Assembly: GCA_036387475.1 (NCBI GenBank)
Contig: DASVTR010000013.1
Span: forward strand, 186,001 to 250,000
Source: DASVTR01 sp036387475
GTDB lineage: Bacteria; Acidobacteriota; Blastocatellia; Pyrinomonadales; Pyrinomonadaceae
DNA: 64,000 nucleotides
Direction of reading: 5' to 3'
The notes under the pieces are model-generated. The model was not told the DNA's origin and made no database searches. It saw only the letters and a program-made list of their open reading frames with translations. Both the position numbers and the translations under genes were made by a program. Numbering within the stretch: position 1 is the first letter of the stretch; every line of letters begins with the position of its first letter. Positions 8,346 to 16,650 of the stretch are shown one piece after another.

Positions 8346-9074
8346 ATGGCATACCCGGTGGCCGAACGGCTCGAACTGCCAATTCTTCAGGAACTCGTTG
8401 CGACCGGCGGCGTCGAGGATGTGCGTTTTCTCTACGCTCGTCTGGCAGCGTATTTTCCGCAACTCGACGCGGCGGAAGTGCACGCTTTAGACAACGGCCA
8501 TCGCAAACAGTGGCGGCGGCTCGTTCAGCGCGCAGGGCTTCAACTCTCAGAGCAGCGGCAGATTGAGCGCCGTCGCGGCCACTGGGCCATCACCACGGCT
8601 GGGCGCAAGCGTGCGACGGAAGAGGCGCTGGATTTCTCTCTCACGGATGCGGCTGCACACACACTGACGAGCACGACTGCTCTCACGCACGTTGACGTTC
8701 AGCAGATGTTGTTGGACATAGGGCGCGTGCTCGGCTATCACGCGCAGATGGAGTTTGAGTATTACGATGTAGTCTGGCGCACGGGCGTGGACAGCCCGCG
8801 CATCAGCCACGTTTTTGAAGTCCAGCACAAGGGCAACATAGATGCCGCGCTCGCCAAGCTCAAGCGAGCCTATGAAGCGCAACGCTCGAAACCCTTTCTC
8901 ATCGTCGATAGCGAACGCGACACGAATCGCGCTCGCCGTAGCCTTAGCCAGGCGAACACGGGGGCTTTTCATGAAATCGGTCGAGTCACAACAATTCTCA
9001 GCTTTGAGCAACTGCACAGGCTGCACCGCGCTCTCACTTCAATCGAAGACCTGCTCGCCGGTTTCCTTGAGTAA
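8346..9074 (+). CDS. putative nuclease: Mrr-N-like winged helix plus PD-(D/E)XK-like core
   Basis: 242 aa. Residues 5-95 look like the N-terminal winged-helix domain of Mrr-type restriction proteins (LPILQELVATGG, then WRRLVQRAGLQLSEQ and GHWAITTAGRKRA). Residues 113-195 carry a possible nuclease core: D141 in YYDVVW, then E158-x-Q160-x-K162 in FEVQHKG, followed by a helix and FLIVDS. A D...ExQxK order is an accepted variant of the PD-(D/E)XK fold; the assignment is inference from pattern. The stop codon is separated by only 3 bp (CAG) from the ATG of mutS, so the two are co-transcribed and probably translationally coupled. That suggests a role in mismatch repair or restriction of heteroduplex. 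The start lacks a clear Shine-Dalgarno. Confidence 0.65.
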   Translation: MAYPVAERLELPILQELVATGGVEDVRFLYARLAAYFPQLDAAEVHALDNGHRKQWRRLVQRAGLQLSEQRQIERRRGHWAITTAGRKRATEEALDFSLTDAAAHTLTSTTALTHVDVQQMLLDIGRVLGYHAQMEFEYYDVVWRTGVDSPRISHVFEVQHKGNIDAALAKLKRAYEAQRSKPFLIVDSERDTNRARRSLSQANTGAFHEIGRVTTILSFEQLHRLHRALTSIEDLLAGFLE

Positions 9075-9077
9075 CAG

Positions 9078-11690
9078 ATGACTACGCAGACGCCTCTCTA
9101 TCAGCAGTACCTGGACATCAAGCAGCGTCACCGCGACGCCATCCTGCTCTTTCGCATCGGCGACTTCTACGAAACTTTTGACGATGATGCGCGGCTGCTC
9201 TCGCGCGAACTGGACATCGTGCTGACATCAAAGCCGATGGGAAAGAACATACGCGTGCCGCTGGCGGGCATTCCTCATCACAGCCTTGAGCGGCATCTCG
9301 CAACGCTGATTGCGCGCGGTCATCGCGTCGCCATCTGCGAACAGTTGACCGCTCAACCCGTTAAGGGCGAAGGCGGGCGCAACCTCATCGAGCGCGATGT
9401 CGTGCGCGTCGTCACACCCGGCACGATTCTCGAACCCGGACTGCTTCAGAGCAAGGCGAACAATTATCTGGCGGCCTACGTGACCGATGGCAAGCGTGCA
9501 GGGATAGCTTACGCGGACGTGACAACTGGAGATTTCGCCGCGACGGAAGTCGAGAGCGCCGTCGGGATTCCGGAACTACAACGAATCGCGCCGTCGGAGT
9601 TGTTGATTCCGATGCACGAGACGAATGCCGGCAGCGATACTCTGCCCGGATTCATCACGCTCTGCCAGAAGCAGAATTTCAGCTTCGATTATGCGAGCCG
9701 CACGCTGCTCGACCATTTTCAAGCAACCACGCTTGCTCCCTTCGGCCTCTCACGTTGGCCGCTCGCGGCTTCCGCCGCCGGGGCTATCGTTGCTTATCTC
9801 AAGGAGACGCAAACCGCCGCCGCCTCTCAACTGACGCGCCTGACGAGCTATCACACAGGAAGCTTTATGGCGCTCGACGCGCAGACGATGCGTAGTCTGG
9901 AAATCTTCGAGAGTGGGACGGAGACGCCGACGCTGCTCTCGACGCTCGACCGGACGCGGACTGCGATGGGCGGTAGGCTGTTGCGCCGTTGGCTACGCCA
10001 TCCGCTGCTGGACGTGGCGGAAATCGTTCGTCGGCAGGAGCACGTCGCATGGTTTCTCGAAGGCAAACGTGCGCGCGCAGAGTTGTTCACTATCTTTGAA
10101 TTCATGCACGACCTTGAGCGCCTTTCAGGCCGTGCGCGTGCCGGAATCATTACACCGCAGGAGATGCTGGCGCTCGGCCAGAGCCTGAAAGCGATTCCGC
10201 AGGTACGCTCTCTTTTGCAAAGAGATGTGAAGCGCTTTGGCCCATTGATGGAGGCATTGCCTGCCTGCGACGCGCCGTGCGCCCTAATCGAAAAAGCCAT
10301 CTCCGACGAATTGCCGACGCGCGCAGAGGCGGGCAAGGTCATCCGCGAAGGCTTTTCCGAAGAGTTAGACGGGCTGCGAGCGCTCTTGCGCGACGGGCGC
10401 GCTTATCTCGCCAACATGGAACAGCGCGAGCGCGCACGCACAGGCATCAAGAGTTTACGCGTCGGCTACAACAAGGTCTTCGGTTACTTCATCGAAGTCA
10501 CACGCCCAAACCTTCATCTTGTACCCGCCGATTACACGCGCAAGCAAACGCTCGCCGCCTCCGAGCGCTTCGTCACGCTGGAACTCAAAGAGCATGAAGC
10601 GCTCGTCGTTAACGCGCAGGAACGCATCTCGGAATTAGAGGCCGGACTCTTTCGTCAAGTCTGCGCGGAAATCGGTAAGACGCGCGACGAGATTCTCAGC
10701 GCTGCCGCCAGCATCGCTCATCTGGATGCGACCGCATCGTTTGCAGAGATAGCCGAGCAGTTTGCTTACGTTCGCCCGACGATAGTTGATTCGGCGCAGC
10801 TTTCCATCAAGCAGGGTCGTCATCCGGTGCTGGAAAGAATCGTCAAGTCAGGCTCTTTTGTCGCCAACGATACGGTGTTGGACGACGAAGCGGCGGCGCA
10901 GATAGCCTTGATTACAGGCCCGAACATGTCCGGCAAATCAACTTACCTGCGGCAGACTGCTCTCATCGTCCTGATGGCCCAGACCGGCTGCTTCGTGCCT
11001 GCGAGCGAAGCTGTCATCGGTCTCTGTGATCGCATCTTCACGCGCATAGGATTGTATGACCGCCTCGGCAGCGGCGAATCAACCTTCATGACGGAGATGG
11101 CCGAGACGGCGCAGATTCTTCATCACGCGACGCCGCGCTCTTTGATTCTGCTAGATGAACTTGGGCGCGGGACTTCGACCTACGACGGGCTGGCGGTGGC
11201 GCGTGCCGTCCTCGAATACATACACAATCATCCGCAGATTCGCTCCAAGACGCTCTTTGCCACGCACTATCACGAGTTGACGGAACTCGCAGACCTCCTG
11301 CCGCGACTGAAAAACTTTCACGTCGAGATTGCAGAGCAGGGAAGCGAGTTGGTTTTCCTTTACAAGATTAGTCCGGGGAGCGCACATAAAAGCTACGGCG
11401 TTTACGCCGCGCGGCTCGCCGGTCTGCCTCGCCCCGTTGTCAGGCGCGCCGAACAGCTTTTGGCCGAATACGAGGCGGCGGCAGAGACTCAAGGCACTGC
11501 CAGCGTCAGCGCGCAGACAGGGCGAACAACAGCCGCGCCCAACGTTAAAGACTCCGCACTGGCACAAGCCCTCTCAAGCGTTGACCCCAACGCCCTCTCA
11601 CCCGTCGAGGCACTGATGAAACTCTTCGAGCTTAAACGCCTCGCGGAAACTAAAACCACTAAAAGCGTTCGAGCGGTCAAAACAGCATAG
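9078..11690 (+). CDS. mutS: DNA mismatch repair protein MutS (paralogue 1)
   Basis: 870 aa, full length. The mismatch-reading Phe-x-Glu is present (F30-Y-E32 in GDFYETF), followed by connector, lever and clamp domains (LRVGYNKVFGYFIEV) and the ATPase: Walker A GPNMSGKST, Walker B LILLDELGRGTS and the ATHYHEL loop. The C-terminus keeps the DPNALSPVEALMKL helix typical of MutS1. So this is a complete MutS1 that can read mismatches, not a MutS2. A second MutS1 lies at 54529. This copy follows a nuclease-like gene by 3 bp. No mutL is visible in the window. Confidence 0.95.
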   Translation: MTTQTPLYQQYLDIKQRHRDAILLFRIGDFYETFDDDARLLSRELDIVLTSKPMGKNIRVPLAGIPHHSLERHLATLIARGHRVAICEQLTAQPVKGEGGRNLIERDVVRVVTPGTILEPGLLQSKANNYLAAYVTDGKRAGIAYADVTTGDFAATEVESAVGIPELQRIAPSELLIPMHETNAGSDTLPGFITLCQKQNFSFDYASRTLLDHFQATTLAPFGLSRWPLAASAAGAIVAYLKETQTAAASQLTRLTSYHTGSFMALDAQTMRSLEIFESGTETPTLLSTLDRTRTAMGGRLLRRWLRHPLLDVAEIVRRQEHVAWFLEGKRARAELFTIFEFMHDLERLSGRARAGIITPQEMLALGQSLKAIPQVRSLLQRDVKRFGPLMEALPACDAPCALIEKAISDELPTRAEAGKVIREGFSEELDGLRALLRDGRAYLANMEQRERARTGIKSLRVGYNKVFGYFIEVTRPNLHLVPADYTRKQTLAASERFVTLELKEHEALVVNAQERISELEAGLFRQVCAEIGKTRDEILSAAASIAHLDATASFAEIAEQFAYVRPTIVDSAQLSIKQGRHPVLERIVKSGSFVANDTVLDDEAAAQIALITGPNMSGKSTYLRQTALIVLMAQTGCFVPASEAVIGLCDRIFTRIGLYDRLGSGESTFMTEMAETAQILHHATPRSLILLDELGRGTSTYDGLAVARAVLEYIHNHPQIRSKTLFATHYHELTELADLLPRLKNFHVEIAEQGSELVFLYKISPGSAHKSYGVYAARLAGLPRPVVRRAEQLLAEYEAAAETQGTASVSAQTGRTTAAPNVKDSALAQALSSVDPNALSPVEALMKLFELKRLAETKTTKSVRAVKTA

Positions 11691-11721
11691 AAAGAGTAGT
11701 TGGGGAAGGTGAAAGCGAGCC

Positions 11722-11806
11722 GTTACCACTGGCAGGCTCTTCGCTGCCATTGACCGACTCCTCTTTACTGCTGAACGACTCTTCGTTGCCGCCAAACGAC
11801 TCTTCA
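11722..11806. repeat. short degenerate 21-bp tandem repeat, about 4 units
   Basis: Read on the minus strand, four consecutive 21-bp units begin GAAGAGTCG, GAAGAGTCG, GAGGAGTCG and GAAGAGCCT. They lie just past the stop of the small secreted protein gene. The period is the same as the large array at 12104 and both share an AACGACT core (plus strand), so they may be related. Confidence 0.6.
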
Positions 11807-12073
11807 AGGCTCTACGTCCCTCATCCTTTGATTCTTGAAGTCAACGATAAATAGGATGTTGGTCACGTGGTCGAGATTTATTGCTTTACGCACGCCCTCT
11901 ACTTCAACAATCAAGCGGCTGCTGTTAGCCCCGATGAAATATCCCTTCACCGCTCCGCCCCCGACCAGATTAACCGTGCAATAACGTCTCTTGGTTTTCG
12001 TGACAGCAAGGCTCAACGGCGCGAGCGTTAACACGAGAGCGATGATGAGCAGCATTTTGACGATGTTGTTCAC
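11804..12073 (-). CDS. small secreted/periplasmic protein of unknown function (89 aa)
   Basis: Starts at GTG 12073 with AAGGAGACGGAC just upstream, the best ribosome site in this stretch. A signal peptide spans residues 1-23 (MLLIIALVLTLAPLSLAV). The mature 65 residues (YCTVNLVGGGAVKGYFIGAN, then SRLIVEVEGVRKAINLDHV) look like one small beta-barrel of SH3/Lsm type. I do not recognise a family. The gene sits between two 21-bp repeat arrays, with the large one in the place of its promoter region. Confidence 0.7.
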   Translation of the reverse strand: MNNIVKMLLIIALVLTLAPLSLAVTKTKRRYCTVNLVGGGAVKGYFIGANSSRLIVEVEGVRKAINLDHVTNILFIVDFKNQRMRDVEP

Positions 12074-12103
12074 GTCCGTCTCCTTATCAGCCAGCTAAAG
12101 TCC

Positions 12104-12628
12104 TGCGCACTACACCAAAACGTGTACGCAACTCAATCCAACCACTGCGCAACTCATTCCAACGACTACGCAACTCGTTCCAACACGTGCGCAACTCAAT
12201 CTGACGACTGCGCAACTCATTCCGACACGTGCGCAAGTCATTCCCACCACTGCGCAAGTCAATCTTACAGGTGCGCAAGTCGTTCAAACCACTGCGCAAG
12301 TCATTCCAACAGCTACGCAACTCATTCCAACGACTGCGCAGGTCAATCCAACAGGTGCGCAAGTCGTTCCAACGAGTGCGCAAATCATTCTAACAAGTGC
12401 GCGAACCAATCTGGCGGCTGCGCGAACGAACCCAACAGGTACGGGAGTCAATCCAACAACTGCGGGAGTCAATCCAACGAGTGCGGAGGTCAATCCAACA
12501 GGTACGCGAACCAATCTGACGGGTGCGCAAGTCAACCAAACGTGCGCGCAGGTCGTTCAAACACGGGCGCGGGTCAATCTGACAAGTGCGCGAGTCGATT
12601 TTAGGCGCGCGCGTGTCATTTTGCGAAC
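12104..12628. repeat. 21-bp minisatellite, about 24 units in unbroken phase
   Basis: Consensus on the plus strand is TGCGCAAGTCATTCCAACGA plus C. Units start at 12104, 12125, 12146 and so on every 21 bp to about 12608 with no insertion or deletion, although single units differ at 3-8 positions. TGCGC at the start and TC near the middle are the most conserved; the last three bases vary most. Because 21 is a multiple of three, a plus-strand frame (CATHSND-type heptads) is open from 12122 to 12604. A minus-strand frame (NDLRTCW-type heptads) is open apart from one TAG at 12387-12389. In the minus frame many changes are silent or conservative (CGC/CGT Arg, GAC/GAG). No ribosome site precedes either frame. 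Confidence 0.95.
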
Positions 12629-12698
12629 TGGGACGCGGACGTTTTCTGCGCCCTTGAATAATAAAAGCATTCTTCAGGCATTGCCATGACAAAAAAGA

Positions 12699-12724
12699 GC
12701 GGGCCGTTACTTGTAACGACCCGC
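12699..12724 (-). terminator. intrinsic terminator of the propeller gene
   Basis: On the minus strand GCGGG-T-CGTTAC, a 2-nt loop and GTAACGGCCCGC fold into a stem followed by CTCTTTTTT, 40 bp after the stop of the propeller gene. Confidence 0.8.
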
Positions 12725-12763
12725 CGAAGCATCAGTTGTCAGCGCGCTGAAAGGCACTCCTGA

Positions 12764-15298
12764 TTAGAGTTGGGTTTCCCACATCCCGCGTCCGTGCGTT
12801 GCGATGCGCAGCACGCCGCTGGAGGTGATTGCCAGATCGAATACAGGCACGCGCGGCAATCCGGTGCTGAATGAAGTCCACGTCGCGCCGCCGTCAGTGG
12901 ATTGGTAAACGCCGATGTCCGTTCCTGCATAGAGATGGCCCGTCGCTTTATGGACGATGAAGCCGTTGACGGGAACATCCGGGATACCATTTCCGGCCAC
13001 CGTCCACGTTGGCACGGCTGCGTTCAGGTTCGTGGTCTTGTAGATGTGCTGCCCGTTATCAACTCCGTAGAAGCCGGAGATGGTGACGTAGGCAGTGTTC
13101 TGGTTGTTCGGGTCAATGACGGCACGCGCAACATACTTCGTGTTGCCAGCCGGTGTGACATCTGTCAGCGTCGTTGAGCCGGTGACGGTGCGGAAGACCT
13201 TCCCGTTTTCCAGACCGACGATGCGTACAGCGTCATTCTGCGGCGAGATGCCGATAGCGCTGATGGCGACGCCGGGGACTAGACCCTTCTGGCTGACGAC
13301 GGACATGCGCCCGGTGGGGTTGGCTGTGCGATAGAGACGGTCTGTGCCGAAGTAGAGGGTGTTCGGCGAACCCGGCCCAAGAGCCATCGGCGCATAGAAG
13401 AGTACCGCCGTATCGTTGCAACTGAGGCCGTTGCTGAAGCCTCCGCAGCCGTAGGCCGACCAATTCTCGAAAGCAGTCGGGCTGGTGGTCGTGGCGAAAG
13501 CAACGAGGCCGCCCGCTCCAACCGCGTTCCAGTAGGTGTGATACTGGCGCACGCTGGTCGTCCCCACAGAACTCTGGTCGATGAGGGCAAAGCCGCCATC
13601 GCCATAGTCCGTGCGTGTCCACGTGCCGTCGGTCTTGATACGGTGAGAGCCGTTATCCTGCGTGCCGCCGATGGTGAAGTAGGGGTCTGTCGGGTGAACG
13701 GCGACGCTCATGTACTGCATGGAATTAATCGGCGTGCCGCCGTTAAGCCCACCGTTGAGACTCTGCCATGTGCCCGTGCCGCCAGCCGTTGATTTGAAGA
13801 TGCCGCCGTCGTTGCCGGTGTAAACAATCGAGGGGTTCGTCGGGTCAAAAGCGATGGCATGGCTGTCTGCGTGCAGGCCCGTCTGAGCCTTCACGAAGGT
13901 AGAGCCGCCGTTGGTTGATTTCTTGATGATGGCGCTGGATGTGCCGTCTGCGTTGCCGCCGATGTAGATGTTGTTGGCAGCATCGATGGCGACGGGCGAG
14001 TCGTACCAGCACTGGCCGCCGCAGAAGCCGTTGGCCGCCGTCATCGTCGTCCACGTCGCGCCACGGTTGGTTGATTTCCGCAACGTACCGCTTACCTCTT
14101 CGGAGGTCGCCAGCAGAACCGAACCGTCGGCGTTAACCGCCAGATTGATGCGTGATGCCACGGTCGCACTGACCGTCAGAAGTTTCTGAAAGCTCGTCGC
14201 GCCCTGCGCATTATTCAGACGATAGATGCCCTGGTCTGCCGTGCCGAGCAGGCTGAAGACGATGGTGTTGAAGGTGGTATCAACCGGGTCGAAAACCATG
14301 TCCGGGACGGCCAGGTTGCCGCCGTTTCCAGCGCCCGTATCCAACTTGGCAAACGTCGGTGCGGCGCTCGTGGCGTTAATCGAACGATAAATGCCACGCA
14401 AAGGGCTGGGCGGAGTTTGTGCCACGGAATAGGCGATGTCTGAACTGACGCCACCGTAGGCTGAAGCAGTCGAAACGAAGATCACGTCCGGGTTATTCGG
14501 CGCGACGAGTATCTTGCTGATGGCACGGCCAGAAAAAACGTCGTTGCCGTTGGCATCCAGATAAAGGCGCGTCAGCGTGCGGGTCGGTTCTTCTAATTCG
14601 GCATTGTCAATGCGATAAACGCCGACGCCGAAATAGTTGCGCTGGCCGGAGTTGCCTTCGCCCGTTCCGACATAAACTCTGGAGGGATTCGTGGGGTCAA
14701 TAGCAATCGCGCCGATAGAGAGCGAGAGCGCATTGTCCATAATCGGCGTCCAGCTTCCGCCGCCATTGAGGGAGCGATAAACGCCGCCGATGGCCGTTCC
14801 GACGTAGATAACATTGCCGTTGCTGGGGTTGATGGCAATGGCCGTGACACGACCGCTGACGGAATTGACGACCGAGTAGGTCTGTCCGTTAGCGATGGGG
14901 GCCGGGCCGATTGGCGTCCAGCTTCCGCTGACGGCTGAGGCTGAGAGAAGACCCGCCTCCGTTGTGCTCATCGCTGCGTCGGCGGAAGGCTCAGTGGCAG
15001 TGTTGGAGCTTGGCTGGTTAGCGCGCTCTTTCTGTTTTTGCTGCTCCTGCTGTTCCAACTGTCTCAGGGCGCGTGCGCGTGATTCCTGCTGCTTGCCCTG
15101 ATTGTTTTTGTCCAGCCCGCGAAGTTTTGCGATGTGCTCTTCGCGCAGCCGCATGTAGGTGCGTTTGTCTACTTTTCCGCGAGAGATGGCCGGAATATCC
15201 GCGTCATCTTCGTCATCCTTATGTTGTGCGTTGATTGAAACGATGCCCAGCGCGAGCACCATGACAGTCATGAGGATTGAGGTCAGAAATTTCTTCAT
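12764..15298 (-). CDS. secreted Asp-box (BNR/sortilin-like) beta-propeller protein
   Basis: 844 aa. Signal peptide at residues 1-24 (MKKFLTSILMTVMVLALGIV, cleavage at INAQ). Next come a charged stretch and a Gln/Glu-rich coiled segment (about 70-95). The rest is propeller blades with repeated Asp-boxes: SLNGGGSW, STNRGATW, STNGGSTF and STDGGATW, interleaved with 'NPSNGNVIYVGT', 'DPTNPSRVYVGTGEG' and similar blade edges. This is the sortilin/VPS10 and xyloglucanase-like fold. No sialidase Arg triad or glycosidase acid is evident, so I call it a binding protein or uncharacterised enzyme. It ends in RIATHGRGMWETQL, with no anchor. It is a single gene with its own terminator. Confidence 0.85.
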   Translation of the reverse strand: MKKFLTSILMTVMVLALGIVSINAQHKDDEDDADIPAISRGKVDKRTYMRLREEHIAKLRGLDKNNQGKQQESRARALRQLEQQEQQKQKERANQPSSNTATEPSADAAMSTTEAGLLSASAVSGSWTPIGPAPIANGQTYSVVNSVSGRVTAIAINPSNGNVIYVGTAIGGVYRSLNGGGSWTPIMDNALSLSIGAIAIDPTNPSRVYVGTGEGNSGQRNYFGVGVYRIDNAELEEPTRTLTRLYLDANGNDVFSGRAISKILVAPNNPDVIFVSTASAYGGVSSDIAYSVAQTPPSPLRGIYRSINATSAAPTFAKLDTGAGNGGNLAVPDMVFDPVDTTFNTIVFSLLGTADQGIYRLNNAQGATSFQKLLTVSATVASRINLAVNADGSVLLATSEEVSGTLRKSTNRGATWTTMTAANGFCGGQCWYDSPVAIDAANNIYIGGNADGTSSAIIKKSTNGGSTFVKAQTGLHADSHAIAFDPTNPSIVYTGNDGGIFKSTAGGTGTWQSLNGGLNGGTPINSMQYMSVAVHPTDPYFTIGGTQDNGSHRIKTDGTWTRTDYGDGGFALIDQSSVGTTSVRQYHTYWNAVGAGGLVAFATTTSPTAFENWSAYGCGGFSNGLSCNDTAVLFYAPMALGPGSPNTLYFGTDRLYRTANPTGRMSVVSQKGLVPGVAISAIGISPQNDAVRIVGLENGKVFRTVTGSTTLTDVTPAGNTKYVARAVIDPNNQNTAYVTISGFYGVDNGQHIYKTTNLNAAVPTWTVAGNGIPDVPVNGFIVHKATGHLYAGTDIGVYQSTDGGATWTSFSTGLPRVPVFDLAITSSGVLRIATHGRGMWETQL

Positions 15299-15706
15299 CC
15301 GAGGTTTGCTCCTTAAAATGTTTAGAACTTATTGACCTATCGCTCGGACTAGGCGCATCGCCACCCGGAGAGATAGGTAGTTAGCAATCACGGCCAGCAC
15401 AGAGAAGGCCTGGACGCTTTACTCAGCGATTCTGCACACGCACACGCCCGTTAAATCTCTAACGCGGGATGTACGGAAATTGGAAATTGGTTAAGGTCAA
15501 TCAGGAAAATGTTTGGAATAAGAGGCTGGAGGAAACCTCTCGCATCAAGCACGGTTACTATCAATTCGTAACAATACTTGAGATGCATCGAGTAGCAAAA
15601 TTCGTTGCATTAAAAATTGTCGGAAGAGAGAAATTTGTCTGAAATTATTTGCCGCCGGGCGGCCAAAATAAGTCAAGGCAACGGCTGCACTTACACGCTT
15701 ACTATT
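15299..15706. other. noncoding gap
   Basis: 408 bp. It holds a three-fold heptamer (GGAAATT GGAAATT GGTTAAG, 15475-15495), a small hairpin GAGG...CCTC near 15521 and the palindrome GCCGCCGGGCGGC (15651-15663), which could help end transcription of the CDF gene. An ORF entering from the right on the plus strand is a shadow of that gene. Confidence 0.4.
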
Positions 15707-16618
15707 TCATTCTTTATCCGCCGGGTCTGTGTGAATCTGGACGCGTGCGCGCGGGATTTCCGCTTCGATGGCGCGAAGCACGCGGACGGTGAGGGCGTGT
15801 GCTTCTTCGAGCAGTTGGTCGCGCTCGACCTCCAGATGCAGGTCTATAAATTTCTGCGAGCCGGAGCGCCGAGTACGCAAGTCATGAAAGCCGAGCGCGC
15901 CCTCCTGTCGAAAGCGAGCGACGATTTCTGCTATCTGCTCGTCAACTTCCGGTGGCAGGCGTCGATCCATCAGGACATCAATTGACTCGCGCGCGACATG
16001 AGCGGCAGACCAGAGGATATAGAGCGCAATGGTAATGGAAATCAACGGGTCTGCAACTTGCCAGCCGCTCAAGCGGACGATGAGCAGCGCGACGAGCGCG
16101 CTCATGTTCATGTAAATGTCCGTCATGTAATGCAGGGAGTCGGATTGCAGCGCCAGCGAATCGGTCTCGCTGGCGACGCGTCTCAGTCGCCTGACCAGCG
16201 CGATGCTCGTCGCCGTGGCGATCAGCATGGTCGCCATTCCAACCCACTCGTAGCTGGTAACTTGCGGCTTGATGATTCGTCGCGCCGCTTCCCAGATCAG
16301 ATAAATACCGGAGGCGGCGATGACGAGCGCCTGAAAAAGCCCGGCCAGCGATTCGGCCTTACCGTGGCCGTAGGCGTGGTCTTCGTCTGCGGGCTGCGAC
16401 GCCGCACGCACTGCGACGAGGTTAATCGTCGAAGCTAAAATGTCCATCGCCGAATCAAGCAAGGAGGCCCAGACGCTAATTGAGCCGGTGAGCAGTCCGG
16501 TGGCCGTCTTCAAAGTGACGAGGAAACCCGCCGCCAGAATCGAAAGACGCGCCGCGTCGTTCTTCGCGGCGGTTTCGCGTTCAAGTGCGAGATTCCTTTG
16601 TTTGATGCTTGTCACCAT
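15707..16618 (-). CDS. cation diffusion facilitator (FieF-like metal efflux)
   Basis: 303 aa. Six membrane helices are predicted. The helix II metal site is DSAMD (D-x3-D, as in FieF/YiiP) rather than the HxxxD of strict zinc exporters; helix V has HYMTD (H-x3-D). The AYGHGKAES signature is intact. The C-terminal cytoplasmic domain (FHDLRTRRSGSQKFIDLHLEV) is the ferredoxin-like dimer module. It exports Fe2+/Zn2+ or similar ions in exchange for protons. The EamA gene lies 32 bp upstream on the same strand, so they may be co-transcribed, but no functional link is obvious. Confidence 0.92.
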   Translation of the reverse strand: MVTSIKQRNLALERETAAKNDAARLSILAAGFLVTLKTATGLLTGSISVWASLLDSAMDILASTINLVAVRAASQPADEDHAYGHGKAESLAGLFQALVIAASGIYLIWEAARRIIKPQVTSYEWVGMATMLIATATSIALVRRLRRVASETDSLALQSDSLHYMTDIYMNMSALVALLIVRLSGWQVADPLISITIALYILWSAAHVARESIDVLMDRRLPPEVDEQIAEIVARFRQEGALGFHDLRTRRSGSQKFIDLHLEVERDQLLEEAHALTVRVLRAIEAEIPRARVQIHTDPADKE

Positions 16619-16650
16619 GCGCTTGATTCTTCAACCTTGCCTGTAAAACT

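Larger units (their letters stand above)
12074..12763. other. 690-bp gap filled by the 21-bp array and a terminator
   Basis: Apart from the tandem array (12104-12628) and the terminator at 12699-12724 nothing else is visible. Several long open frames run through the array on both strands, but they follow from its period being a multiple of three. Confidence 0.6.

Noticed and set aside
12122..12604. 160-codon plus-strand ORF of Cys/Ala/Ser heptads
   Set aside because: Starts at GTG with no ribosome site and exists because the repeat period is a multiple of three; described as a repeat instead.
12104..12628. CRISPR-like array
   Set aside because: Units are contiguous 21-bp repeats with no spacers, and no cas gene is present.
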